Assembly (NCBI RefSeq): GCF_000981385.1 | Contig: NZ_LATZ01000140.1 | Location: 1-36,142 of the forward strand | From: Bacillus sp. SA1-12 | GTDB lineage: Bacteria; Bacillota; Bacilli; Bacillales; Bacillaceae | Length of the DNA stretch: 36,142 bases | Direction of reading: 5' to 3' | Shown here: piece after piece, positions 26,213 to 33,398 of the stretch | Numbering within the stretch: the stretch's first letter is position 1 | How the letters are laid out: the number at the start of each line of letters is the position of its first letter | Position numbers and translations under genes: made by a program | Notes under the pieces: generated by a model | What the model was told of the DNA's origin: nothing | Database searches by the model: none | The model's input: only the letters and a program-made list of their open reading frames with translations

Positions 26213-27769
26213 CTACTCCCCTTTCGTAGCTAGGTGCATAATTTTTTCCTGCGTAGCTTCTTTTCTCGAAAGTTCCCCAGTTACTCTTCCTTCACACATG
26301 ACAAGGATTCGATCACTGAGCCCTAAAACTTCTGGAAGCTCAGATGAAATAACCAATACGGCTAAACCTTGATCCGCAAGCTTTGAGACAATTTTGTGTA
26401 TTTCAGTCTTTGCCCCGATATCGACGCCCCGAGTAGGTTCATCAAGCAGTAAAACCTTAGGTGTAATGGACAGCCATTTAGCGATGACTACCTTTTGTTG
26501 ATTACCGCCGCTAAGGTTTGAAACCTGCTGTTCAGGTGAGGCGATTTTTATATTAAGGTCTTTTATAAACTGATCGGCACTCGCATTAACTTGTTTCCAA
26601 CGAATAATCCCTGACTTTGAATGCTTCTTTAATTCGGCCATTAAAAGATTTTCTTTTACTGACATTGATAAAAATAAACCTTGTTCTTTCCTGCTTTCAG
26701 GCACATGAGCAATTCCATTTGCCATTGCATCGATTGGTGATTTTATGTTCACAGACTTGCCATCTACGTATATATCCCCGCTTTTCAGCTCAGATGCACC
26801 AAATAGAGCCCTAACAAGCTCTGTTCGACCTGCCCCTACCAGTCCTGCTAAACCTACAATTTCACCAGGGAAAATTTTAAATGATACATCTTTTACAATG
26901 GTATTGTCAGAAATATTTTTCAGTTCTAGAACAGGGGCAGCTCCATATGAGCGTGTTGGCTCAGATCCTTTCGTTCGATTAAATAAATCTTTTAAATCGC
27001 GACCTACCATTAGCTTTACAAGGTGCTCCGGATTCGTCTCTTCAATCGGCCCGCTAGCAACCCATTCACCGTCACGCAATACAGTGAATCGATTCGAAAT
27101 CTTAAAGATTTCGTCCATTCTGTGAGAAATATAAACAATAGCAACTCCTTGTTCTTTTAAATCTTCTATCATTTGAAATAGCTTCTTAATTTCTTTATCA
27201 GTTAAAGAGGCTGTAGGTTCATCCATGATGAGAACCTCTGCCTTAAAAGATAATGATCTAGCAATCTCGACCATTTGTTGTTGTGCTACACTCAAGGTTG
27301 AAACAAGTGCACGTGGATTTAGATTAGCTCCCATTGAATCTAACACCTTTTGTGCACGTTCGTGGACCTCGTCCCATTTGACCATTCCTAATCGATTTCT
27401 TGGAAAAGGTGAACCCATTAAAATATTTTCACTGATTGTTAGATTAGGAGAGAGATTTAACTCCTGGTGGATCACACTTATTCCTCTGTTCCTTGCCTCA
27501 ACAGGATCTCTCCATGATATAGATTGACCTTTAAAATAGATGGTCCCTCCATCCTGATCGGGTGAATGGATCCCTGCAAGGATTTTCATAAAGGTTGATT
27601 TCCCTGCACCATTTTCTCCCATTAACGCATGTACTTCACCTGGAAAGAGCTCAATTCTCACATGGTTTAACACCTTTACACCTGAGAATGTTTTACTTAT
27701 CCCTTCCATATTCAGTACCGGCATTTTCATTATGTGTTGTTTTTTTGTTACCAACTCTTTAACCGCCAT
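26213..27769 (-). CDS. rbsA: ribose-type ABC transporter ATPase, tandem domains
   Basis: A 518-residue protein with two ATPase domains fused in tandem. The N-terminal Walker A is GENGAGKST (51-59), its signature is TLSVAQQQMVEIARSL and Walker B is VLIMDEPTASL. The second domain has the degenerate Walker A GLVGAGRTEL that is normal for RbsA, with signature SNLSGGNQQKVVIAKW and LLLDEPTRGVD. It powers sugar import through RbsC. The ATG at 27769 follows AAGGTGGG; 47 bases with a small hairpin separate it from rbsB. Confidence 0.9.
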   Translation of the reverse strand: MAVKELVTKKQHIMKMPVLNMEGISKTFSGVKVLNHVRIELFPGEVHALMGENGAGKSTFMKILAGIHSPDQDGGTIYFKGQSISWRDPVEARNRGISVIHQELNLSPNLTISENILMGSPFPRNRLGMVKWDEVHERAQKVLDSMGANLNPRALVSTLSVAQQQMVEIARSLSFKAEVLIMDEPTASLTDKEIKKLFQMIEDLKEQGVAIVYISHRMDEIFKISNRFTVLRDGEWVASGPIEETNPEHLVKLMVGRDLKDLFNRTKGSEPTRSYGAAPVLELKNISDNTIVKDVSFKIFPGEIVGLAGLVGAGRTELVRALFGASELKSGDIYVDGKSVNIKSPIDAMANGIAHVPESRKEQGLFLSMSVKENLLMAELKKHSKSGIIRWKQVNASADQFIKDLNIKIASPEQQVSNLSGGNQQKVVIAKWLSITPKVLLLDEPTRGVDIGAKTEIHKIVSKLADQGLAVLVISSELPEVLGLSDRILVMCEGRVTGELSRKEATQEKIMHLATKGE

Positions 27770-27793
27770 ACGCCAATCCCACCTTCATATAAA

Positions 27794-27808
27794 AAGGGTC
27801 TGACCCTT
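27794..27808 (-). promoter_or_regulatory. hairpin with T tail between rbsB and rbsA
   Basis: AAGGGTC-A-GACCCTT is a perfect 7-bp palindrome with a one-base centre, followed by T residues on the minus strand. As RNA it can form a 5-bp stem with a 5-base loop. It probably acts as a partial terminator so that the binding protein is made in excess. Confidence 0.5.
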
Positions 27809-27816
27809 CGAATCAT

Positions 27817-28788
27817 TTACCAGCCCTTGTAAGAATTTAATGTATCTTGAGTAACTAGCTCAACAGGTACTTTAATAAGCTCTTCGACTTCTTCACCCTT
27901 TTTCACCTTCATGCCAATTTCAACTGCTTTTTTCACCATTTCACTTGGTGATTGAGCAGAAGTAGCCATAATGGAGCTTCCTTCTTTCGCCATTGCCTCT
28001 GTCGCTTCGGGAGCACCATCAACACCTACAATGAAAAACTCATCTTTTCTTCCAGCTTGCTCTGAAGCAATTTCAACACCGATTGCTTCAGGGTCATTAA
28101 TCGCAAATACAGCGTCAATAGCCCCCGATGGATTCGCTTGTAAAATACTTTCCATAACTGATAAAGCTTTTTCACGGTTTCCTTCACCATTTTGCTTTGC
28201 AACTACTTTAATTCCAGACTCTTTAATCACATCCTCAAACCCTTGAATGCGATCTGTAACAGCTGATACAGGAGGTCCATCAATAATAACAATGTTTCCT
28301 TTTCCATTTAATTGTTCAACCACATATTCACCAGCAAGCTTGCCTGCTTGGTAGTTATCTGAAGTAACAGTAGCATCAACTCCGCCCTCAGCATTTGTAT
28401 CAACTGCAATGACTGGAATGCCAGCATCCTTTGCTTGTTGAACAGCTGCAGCAATCCCCTTTGTATCAACTGCATTCAATAAAATCACATCTACTTTTTT
28501 GGTAATAAAGTTTTCAATATGAGACGTTTGCTTTGCAAGATCATATTCAGCACTTTCTACAAGGACCTCCGCACCTAATTCCTTTCCAGCTTCTTCAACA
28601 CCTTTCCCCATAGCAACGAAAAATGGATTTGCTAAAGTCCCTACGGTTAATCCGATTTTTAACTTAGCGTCACTGTTTTCTTGTCCAGAGCTACCGGTTG
28701 TAGTTTCACTTGCACTGCTGCATGCGGACATTAAAGCAATTACAGCTGATAAAATTAGTACGAATAAAGTTTTTACATTTTTTTTCAT
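27817..28788 (-). CDS. rbsB: ribose-type sugar-binding lipoprotein
   Basis: A 323-residue solute-binding protein of the periplasmic-binding / RbsB type. The signal peptide ends MSAC with lipidated Cys23, then a Ser/Thr-rich linker. Family runs include KIGLTVGTLANPFFVAMGKG, VDVILLNAVDTKGIAAAVQQ, PVIAVDTNAEGGVDATVTSD and FAINDPEAIGVEIA. It gives sugar to RbsA-RbsC. It is first in the operon, behind a promoter at 29085-29113 and a leader of about 290 bases with a cre site. The exact sugar cannot be told from the sequence. Confidence 0.9.
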   Translation of the reverse strand: MKKNVKTLFVLILSAVIALMSACSSASETTTGSSGQENSDAKLKIGLTVGTLANPFFVAMGKGVEEAGKELGAEVLVESAEYDLAKQTSHIENFITKKVDVILLNAVDTKGIAAAVQQAKDAGIPVIAVDTNAEGGVDATVTSDNYQAGKLAGEYVVEQLNGKGNIVIIDGPPVSAVTDRIQGFEDVIKESGIKVVAKQNGEGNREKALSVMESILQANPSGAIDAVFAINDPEAIGVEIASEQAGRKDEFFIVGVDGAPEATEAMAKEGSSIMATSAQSPSEMVKKAVEIGMKVKKGEEVEELIKVPVELVTQDTLNSYKGW

Positions 28789-28857
28789 AGTTAAGCCCCC
28801 TAGGAATGAATAATTTAAAAACGATTTTCAAGGATAGTAACGATTGATGAAAGCTAT

Positions 28858-28871
28858 TATAAACGCTTACA
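28858..28871 (-). promoter_or_regulatory. cre site in the rbs leader
   Basis: Minus-strand TGTAAGCGTTTATA matches the cre consensus at 13 of 14 positions, about 70 bases before rbsB. It overlaps a TATAAT hexamer, so it could also cover a second promoter. Confidence 0.55.
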
Positions 28872-29052
28872 AAATGTAGCTGCATCACCTCCTTTAAGTG
28901 ATTAAATTATGAGGCATTGTCTTAAAATGAAGTTCTTCTATGATGTTTGTGTAATGAAATGGGAATTTTAAAGAAGTACTTGTTAGCGTTTTTAATAAAA
29001 GTGGTAAATGAAGAAACAAATGATTTTTTACGAATGATCATTTTGTGTAAAT

Positions 29053-29087
29053 TGATCGTATATGATTATTTTTGATTGCTTTTGATT
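29053..29087 (-). repeat. four TGAT motifs at exact 10-bp spacing, DeoR-type operator array
   Basis: TGAT starts at 29053, 29063, 29073 and 29083, the last overlapping the -10. The better copies read TTTGATT. Direct repeats at one helical turn that cover the -10 and the first transcribed bases fit binding by a DeoR-family repressor. Confidence 0.65.
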
Positions 29088-29113
29088 ATATTATGCTTCT
29101 TAACAACTGTCAA
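29085..29113 (-). promoter_or_regulatory. consensus rbs promoter
   Basis: On the minus strand a perfect TTGACA (plus 29108-29113) and a perfect TATAAT (29085-29090) are 17 bases apart. So strong a promoter needs repression, which the repeat array downstream of it can supply. Confidence 0.8.
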
Positions 29114-29590
29114 TATTTTGGCAAAATTCAGTAAATTATATTAAAAATAGTAAATATTAACCATTTATCTTTTTTAAAACTATGCTTTTATATGAATTTC
29201 CCAGGGGCTTTGAATGATAATCCTTCCATTCATTTTGTTACACTCTAAACAAATAATTTCCAAGAATATTTATTTTTGTGAATCTCAATATAAAGGTAAA
29301 AAAAATTAATACATGTTGGTGAGGCTTGAAAAATAATCATGATAATAAAAAGCTCAAAATTATTGAATAAGTAAAAAGACGCACAACTAGAAAACTGTTG
29401 TCCGTCCTAATGTCTGTAAATTAAAATTGACTTTAAGAATGTTTACTTTATCACTCATTCCTGGTAACGCCACCTTAAACAGCAACGTTATTTTTTATCC
29501 ACATTGTCCAATCTATACAACGGTGGACAAAGAAATAAACACACTTCTATGTAAAATAGATACATCTATAGTCAGCTCCAAATCATACAC
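29114..29590. other. AT-rich gap between deoR-type gene and rbs promoter
   Basis: About 480 bases with no gene I can support. It holds the hairpin at 29378-29406 and a 7-bp perfect inverted repeat TTGTCCA / TGGACAA at about 29508-29534 with no T tail. The rest is AT-rich and featureless by eye. Confidence 0.4.
29378..29406 (-). terminator. probable terminator after the deoR-type gene
   Basis: GACGCACAAC and GTTGTCCGTC pair with one mismatch around a 9-base loop; a T5 run follows on the minus strand. It lies 185 bases past the regulator stop. Confidence 0.5.
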
Positions 29591-30346
29591 TTAAGAAAAA
29601 GCAGAACTGTAAATTTCTGTTTTTTTCTTATACTTCTCCAATATCATCGAATCATCTTCATTCGTAATGATTTTAGCTTGATGCAGTTCGGCAAATTTAG
29701 AAAACGAAACCTCTCCAAATTTCGTATGATCTGCAAGGACAAATTTTTCTCGAGAGAGAGAGAGAGCCTTTGCTTTTATTTGCGCTTCTTCTGGATCTGG
29801 AGTAGTAAAGCCTAATTCAAAGTGGATTGCATTTGTTCCGATAAAGCATTTATCAAATCGATAATTTTTCATGCTTTCGTAAGCATTACTACCAATCAGC
29901 GCTTTTGTTGCTTTTTTGACGTATCCTCCAATGATATAGGTATTTATATCCTTTGCATGTAATGCATCCAAATGGTCAACCCCATTTGTAACGACAACAA
30001 TATTCTTTTGATCTAAATACTGGATCATTTGGTAGGTTGTTGTACCTGCATCAAGGTATACACAGTCACCATCTTCAATTATTTGCGCAGCATATTTTGC
30101 CAGAATCGCTTTTTCTTTCAGATTCTGAGTAGATTTTTCAATCATACTTAGTTCTTCACGTTTTTTTTGTAACAGTGTAGCACCGCCATGTACACGTTTT
30201 ATGTAGTTTTGCTTTTCTAGTTGATCCAAATCGCGTCGCAATGTAGATTCTGAACTTTTTGTTAAGCCTACTAATTCATGAATGTTAACATTCTCTTTTT
30301 CCTTTAAATAATCTAATATCAAACGATGACGCTCAGATATAAGCAA
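29591..30346 (-). CDS. DeoR-family transcriptional regulator
   Basis: A protein of 251 residues, the standard DeoR length. The N-terminal helix-turn-helix is RHRLILDYLKEKENVNIHEL to STLRRDLDQLEKQ, followed by the family signature YIKRVHGGA near residue 52. The C-terminal sugar-phosphate sensor has DAGTTTYQMIQYL, VVTNGVDHLDALH, IIGGYVKKATKALIGSNA and FIGTNAIHFELGFTTPDPEEA. The start is TTG, about seven bases after GGGGGA. It lies upstream of rbsB on the same strand and is the obvious candidate to bind the TGAT array at the rbs promoter. TGATT motifs near its own promoter suggest autoregulation. The effector is presumably a phosphorylated sugar. Confidence 0.87.
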   Translation of the reverse strand: MLISERHRLILDYLKEKENVNIHELVGLTKSSESTLRRDLDQLEKQNYIKRVHGGATLLQKKREELSMIEKSTQNLKEKAILAKYAAQIIEDGDCVYLDAGTTTYQMIQYLDQKNIVVVTNGVDHLDALHAKDINTYIIGGYVKKATKALIGSNAYESMKNYRFDKCFIGTNAIHFELGFTTPDPEEAQIKAKALSLSREKFVLADHTKFGEVSFSKFAELHQAKIITNEDDSMILEKYKKKTEIYSSAFS

Positions 30347-30597
30347 ACTATCTCCCCCTAACTACAATAGTTAAAATATAAAAAATGTTAGATAATCAAT
30401 TCCTTTACTTTACCATCTTGTCTTCAACGTGTATAACATAACGTATCTTTTGTTGATTGACAATAAGGCTGATTTATTCGTTGGTCAATTGTTTCGTTCC
30501 ATGTATTATACAACTTATTTATTCCTTTAAATCAGTACATTCATCCCATTTGCTCTGGACAGCAGACAGACAAAGAAAACAGTGAATTGAGAAATAA
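30347..30597 (-). promoter_or_regulatory. promoter region of the deoR-type gene
   Basis: On the minus strand TTGTCA (plus 30458-30463) and TATGTT (30435-30440) are 17 bases apart. TGATT occurs at about 30454 and 30470, overlapping the -35. Nothing else was recognised in the gap. Confidence 0.4.
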
Positions 30598-30635
30598 AAA
30601 AAGGATACCTTCGGCGACAACCGATAGGTAACCTT
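30598..30635 (-). terminator. terminator after the O-methyltransferase
   Basis: Two complementary arms of about 15 bases, AAAGGATACCTTCGG and CCGATAGGTAACCTTT, pair with one mismatch and one bulge. Seven T residues follow on the minus strand. It starts 22 bases past the stop. Confidence 0.75.
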
Positions 30636-30656
30636 TTACACTTAACGATATTAAAT

Positions 30657-31289
30657 TTACCCCTTCACCCGACCAATTGCGATTCCGTCTCCAATCGGCA
30701 GGATGATCGATTCCAGATTTGGATCTTTTGCCAGTCGATCATTGAAAGCACGTATGTAATCTGTTTGTGCATCACCATACGAGGTATCACAGACCCTTCC
30801 TCCTCGTAACACATTATCACCGACTATCAGTGCACCGGGATTGGCAAGTTTTAATGACCGTTCCAGGTAATTTGGATAATTTTCCTTATCCGCATCAATA
30901 AAAATAAAATCAAACCTTTTTTGTTCCTTTTCGAGCTGGTCCAAGCTCTTTAAAGCCTCGCCAGTATAATAGGTTACTTGGTCACCAAAACCAGCTTTTT
31001 TTAGATTGGTATGTGCCAATTGGGCAAATTCTTCTTTCAACTCCAGTGAGGTTAAATGGCCCTCTTCCCGAAGACCGCGTACAAGACAGATACCACTGTA
31101 CCCTCCAAGAGCTCCAATTTCCAATATCTCTTTGGCACCTGAAATTTTTACTAATAGGGTCAACAGCTTTCCGATTTCCGGCGGTACGGATATATTTCGC
31201 ATACCGTTAGCACGAATGCTTGCTAAGACTTGATCTAATATAGCATCATCTTTCGTAAACAGAGAATGGATATACGCTTCAATTTTCAT
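30657..31289 (-). CDS. SAM-dependent O-methyltransferase, CCoAOMT-like
   Basis: A protein of 210 residues of the class I O-methyltransferase family that includes catechol and caffeoyl-CoA methyltransferases. The SAM-binding motif is ILEIGALGGYSGICLVRGL near residue 55, then LTSLELKEEFAQLA. The metal-binding core is FDFIFIDADKENYPNYLE near 130 and LIVGDNVLRGG near 155. It methylates hydroxyl groups, probably of a catechol-like small molecule. It follows the nitroreductase gene by 71 bases and precedes a strong terminator, so the two and marR may form a detoxification operon. Confidence 0.87.
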   Translation of the reverse strand: MKIEAYIHSLFTKDDAILDQVLASIRANGMRNISVPPEIGKLLTLLVKISGAKEILEIGALGGYSGICLVRGLREEGHLTSLELKEEFAQLAHTNLKKAGFGDQVTYYTGEALKSLDQLEKEQKRFDFIFIDADKENYPNYLERSLKLANPGALIVGDNVLRGGRVCDTSYGDAQTDYIRAFNDRLAKDPNLESIILPIGDGIAIGRVKG

Positions 31290-31360
31290 CCTTTTCCTCC
31301 TGAATGTAAAGTGGTATTGCTTTCGACAAACAATATCTTTAAAAGATGATCTATCCTTTT

Positions 31361-31846
31361 TTATGATAAGTATGTTATTTTTTCTTGAATAGCCGTTCTC
31401 TCTTTTGGCTCATTTATTTCTTCAGGATATCCTACACCAAATACCCCTACCACATCATAACCATCAGGAACACCAAGAATTTCACGGTTTCTCGGAGAGC
31501 TCCCAAACGATGACCAGAATGTGCCAACTCCTTCTTCCCATGCAGCTAAATTAAAATTCTGTACAAAGCATGCTGTAGCAATGAGATTTTCTTCTGTTTC
31601 AATTTCAGTTGCACCATGCTTGGATAAAATCGCAAGGACAGCGGGTGCATGAAAGAAATTTGTTTTGTGGTTTAACTTTTCTCTTGTCTCAGGACCAACT
31701 ACATACACTTCCCATGGTTGAGTCATTTTATGATTAGGCGCCATTGCAGCCGCTTGCAGCCATTTGCTGATTTGCTCCATCTCAACCGGATCTACTTTGA
31801 ATTTTTTTATTGTACGTCGTGAATTAATAATATCAATGATACTCAT
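31361..31846 (-). CDS. nitroreductase-family protein
   Basis: A 161-residue flavoprotein of the nitroreductase superfamily, at the short end of the family. SRRTIKKFKVDPVEMEQISKWL with the FMN-binding Arg pair is at the N-terminus, AAAMAPNHKMTQPWEVYVV follows, and the C-terminal half has NFNLAAWEEGVGTFWSS and GVFGVGYPEE. AAAGGAGGAA lies before the ATG. It lies downstream of marR, and a copy of the motif found in the marR promoter is 137 bases before its start, so MarR probably regulates it. The substrate is likely a quinone or nitro compound. Confidence 0.87.
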   Translation of the reverse strand: MSIIDIINSRRTIKKFKVDPVEMEQISKWLQAAAMAPNHKMTQPWEVYVVGPETREKLNHKTNFFHAPAVLAILSKHGATEIETEENLIATACFVQNFNLAAWEEGVGTFWSSFGSSPRNREILGVPDGYDVVGVFGVGYPEEINEPKERTAIQEKITYLS

Positions 31847-31982
31847 GAAAGATTCCTCCTTTAGAATGTTTGGAATTTTTTCTACCTATTTTTTGACATT
31901 GTGTTTATGAGGTAAATAAATTCTTTTAAAGAGCTCGTGAGCTTAAAGGTATCGTCAAATTTGGACCAGCAATTATTTTATG

Positions 31983-31997
31983 TAGCGACCCTAAATA
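31983..31997. promoter_or_regulatory. second copy of the MarR-type site, before the nitroreductase gene
   Basis: TAGCGACCCTAAATA matches the marR promoter motif at 14 of 15 bases. On the minus strand a TAAAAT lies just downstream of it, repeating the promoter layout of marR with a poorer -35. Confidence 0.55.
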
Positions 31998-32016
31998 TTA
32001 AATCGACTATAAAATG

Positions 32017-32469
32017 TTATTTCCGTCTAAATCCTTGTGGTTTTAACTGGCTTGTCATTTTCATCATAATCTCAACAAGTGCAGTTTGTTCCTCTGATGT
32101 TAGCTGATTAAACGGGCCAGAAAGCAGCTCCACTTGGGCATTTTTCATTTTCGTGATGGTTTCTTTACCAGCCTCTGTTAATTTGACAATTCGTGTTCTC
32201 GCATCGTTCTTATCTGATTCACGATATACCATTCCAGCAAGCTCTAAACGATCAATCATTTGTGACATTGAACTTGAACGAACCTCCAGCCGTTCAGCAA
32301 GCTGTCCGATCGTACTGCCATCGTGTTTCCACAAAAAGCGCAAAATCAGCCATTGGGTTTTTGTTATCTCAGTCGCATTTTGGTTACTCCGCTGATTTCG
32401 CTTCATAAACCGGCCAATCGCTTGAAAACAGTCTACAAATTGTTCCAGCTGTTTATCACGTGTTTCCAT
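32017..32469 (-). CDS. MarR-family transcriptional regulator
   Basis: A protein of 150 residues with the winged helix typical of MarR: STIGQLAERLEVRSSSMSQMIDRLELAGMVYRE across residues 50-85 and the DDARTRIVKLTEAGKETI-like wing (here KNDARTRIVKLTEAGKE). It usually represses itself and genes for resistance to phenolics, quinones or oxidants. It sits behind a perfect-consensus promoter that contains its likely operator and precedes the nitroreductase and O-methyltransferase genes, which are probable targets. GAGGTG lies before the ATG. Confidence 0.88.
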   Translation of the reverse strand: METRDKQLEQFVDCFQAIGRFMKRNQRSNQNATEITKTQWLILRFLWKHDGSTIGQLAERLEVRSSSMSQMIDRLELAGMVYRESDKNDARTRIVKLTEAGKETITKMKNAQVELLSGPFNQLTSEEQTALVEIMMKMTSQLKPQGFRRK

Positions 32470-32492
32470 CTAACATTCACCTCACAAAATAA

Positions 32493-32522
32493 ATTATATA
32501 GCGATCCTAAATAAATTGTCAA
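32493..32522 (-). promoter_or_regulatory. consensus marR promoter
   Basis: On the minus strand TTGACA (plus 32517-32522) and TATAAT (32493-32498) are both perfect, 18 bases apart. Confidence 0.8.
32499..32513. promoter_or_regulatory. MarR-type site inside the marR promoter spacer
   Basis: TAGCGATCCTAAATA lies wholly between -35 and -10, where a bound protein would exclude RNA polymerase. A 14 of 15 match occurs at 31983-31997. Confidence 0.6.
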
Positions 32523-32546
32523 TACATGGTTATCCTTATTATTGCG

Positions 32547-32596
32547 AGTATACCTCTATAAAGGCATGGGAACCGATGCCTTTATAGAGGTATACT
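32547..32596 (+). terminator. orphan 21-bp perfect inverted repeat with T tail
   Basis: Two 21-base arms (AGTATACCTCTATAAAGGCA plus T, and its exact complement) flank an 8-base loop GGGAACCG. A TTTTT run follows on the plus strand. As RNA it is a strong intrinsic terminator, but no plus-strand gene ends before it; it lies between the divergent marR and tetR promoters. Confidence 0.7.
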
Positions 32597-32723
32597 TTTT
32601 ACAAAAATCCCCTCAATCTATTATGATTTCTAATGATCAATAATTAAAATAGGAACTCCCATATAAATATCTATTATTCTTTGTAAAAATTATTTGTTTA
32701 GACTCTCTATGTTTATTAAAAAC

Positions 32724-32752
32724 TTGCTTCCTATTACTTTTTTTGGTATTAT
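32724..32752 (+). promoter_or_regulatory. promoter of the tetR-MFS operon
   Basis: TTGCTT (32724-32729) and TATTAT (32747-32752) are 17 bases apart; the operator follows 5 bases after the -10. Confidence 0.6.
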
Positions 32753-32757
32753 AACTG

Positions 32758-32769
32758 ACGAACGTTCGT
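32758..32769. promoter_or_regulatory. TetR operator, perfect 12-bp palindrome
   Basis: ACGAACGTTCGT covers the expected start of transcription. The adjacent TetR-family gene probably represses its own operon through it. Confidence 0.65.
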
Positions 32770-32790
32770 AAAATTTCGAGGTGATGACTA

Positions 32791-33369
32791 TTGAAAATCA
32801 ATGAAATTAAAGATGCAGCCCTAAAATATTTCACTATTCATGGGTATGAAGGTGCATCCCTCTCTCAAATAGCAGAAGAAGTCGGCATGAAAAAGCAATC
32901 AATCTACGCCTATTTTAAAGGGAAGGATGATCTCTTTCTGCAAGTTTTACATGATGCGAAAGAGGCTGAGCTGTCTTCAAAACTTCATTATTTCAGCAAA
33001 ATCGGTGCACAAAATCCTGAACAAGACTTGTACGGGTTCTTGCAATTGGTGATTGATCTATTCCAAAAAAATGAACATTTAAAGTTTTGGCTGCGCATGT
33101 CCTTTTTTCCGCCACCCCATCTTGCAAAGGCTATTGAAAAGGAAGTTATCGATATTGAGAGTAAGGTGCAGGCGATCTTCGAAAATAAATTCCAGGATTG
33201 GATTGATGCGAAAGCAATAGTTGAAGACAAAGCAATAACACCTACGTTTGCGTTCTTAGGAGTAGTCGATTCCATCATGGTCGAGCTTGTATACGGCAAT
33301 GATGAAAAACGACTAAAGGACAAATTAGATGCCTCTTGGAAAGTATATTGGAGAGGCATTTCACATTAA
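32791..33369 (+). CDS. TetR-family regulator of the adjacent MFS exporter
   Basis: A 192-residue protein. The start is TTG at 32791, after GAGGTG; an earlier ATG is out of frame and ends at once. The helix-turn-helix is YEGASLSQIAEEVGMKKQSIYAYFKGKDDLF (residues 20-50, read in parts). The remaining helices (QDLYGFLQLVIDLFQK, AIEKEVIDIESKVQAIFEN) form the ligand pocket and dimer face. The gene is followed 29 bases later by an MFS drug exporter and has a perfect palindrome at its own promoter, the classic layout of a drug-inducible efflux operon. The inducing compound is unknown. Confidence 0.88.
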   Translation: MKINEIKDAALKYFTIHGYEGASLSQIAEEVGMKKQSIYAYFKGKDDLFLQVLHDAKEAELSSKLHYFSKIGAQNPEQDLYGFLQLVIDLFQKNEHLKFWLRMSFFPPPHLAKAIEKEVIDIESKVQAIFENKFQDWIDAKAIVEDKAITPTFAFLGVVDSIMVELVYGNDEKRLKDKLDASWKVYWRGISH

Positions 33370-33398
33370 AGATTCACGACAGAAAGAGGTGTTGATCT

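Noticed and set aside
25220..28788. Calling the ABC operon a true ribose system
   Set aside because: The family is right, but rbsK and rbsD are absent and the regulator is DeoR-type, so the substrate is left open.
28706..28885. Minus-strand ORF with a GGAGGTGATG start overlapping rbsB out of frame
   Set aside because: GGAGG is only two bases from the ATG, too close to initiate well; the product has no family features and the region contains a cre site and the rbsB ribosome site.
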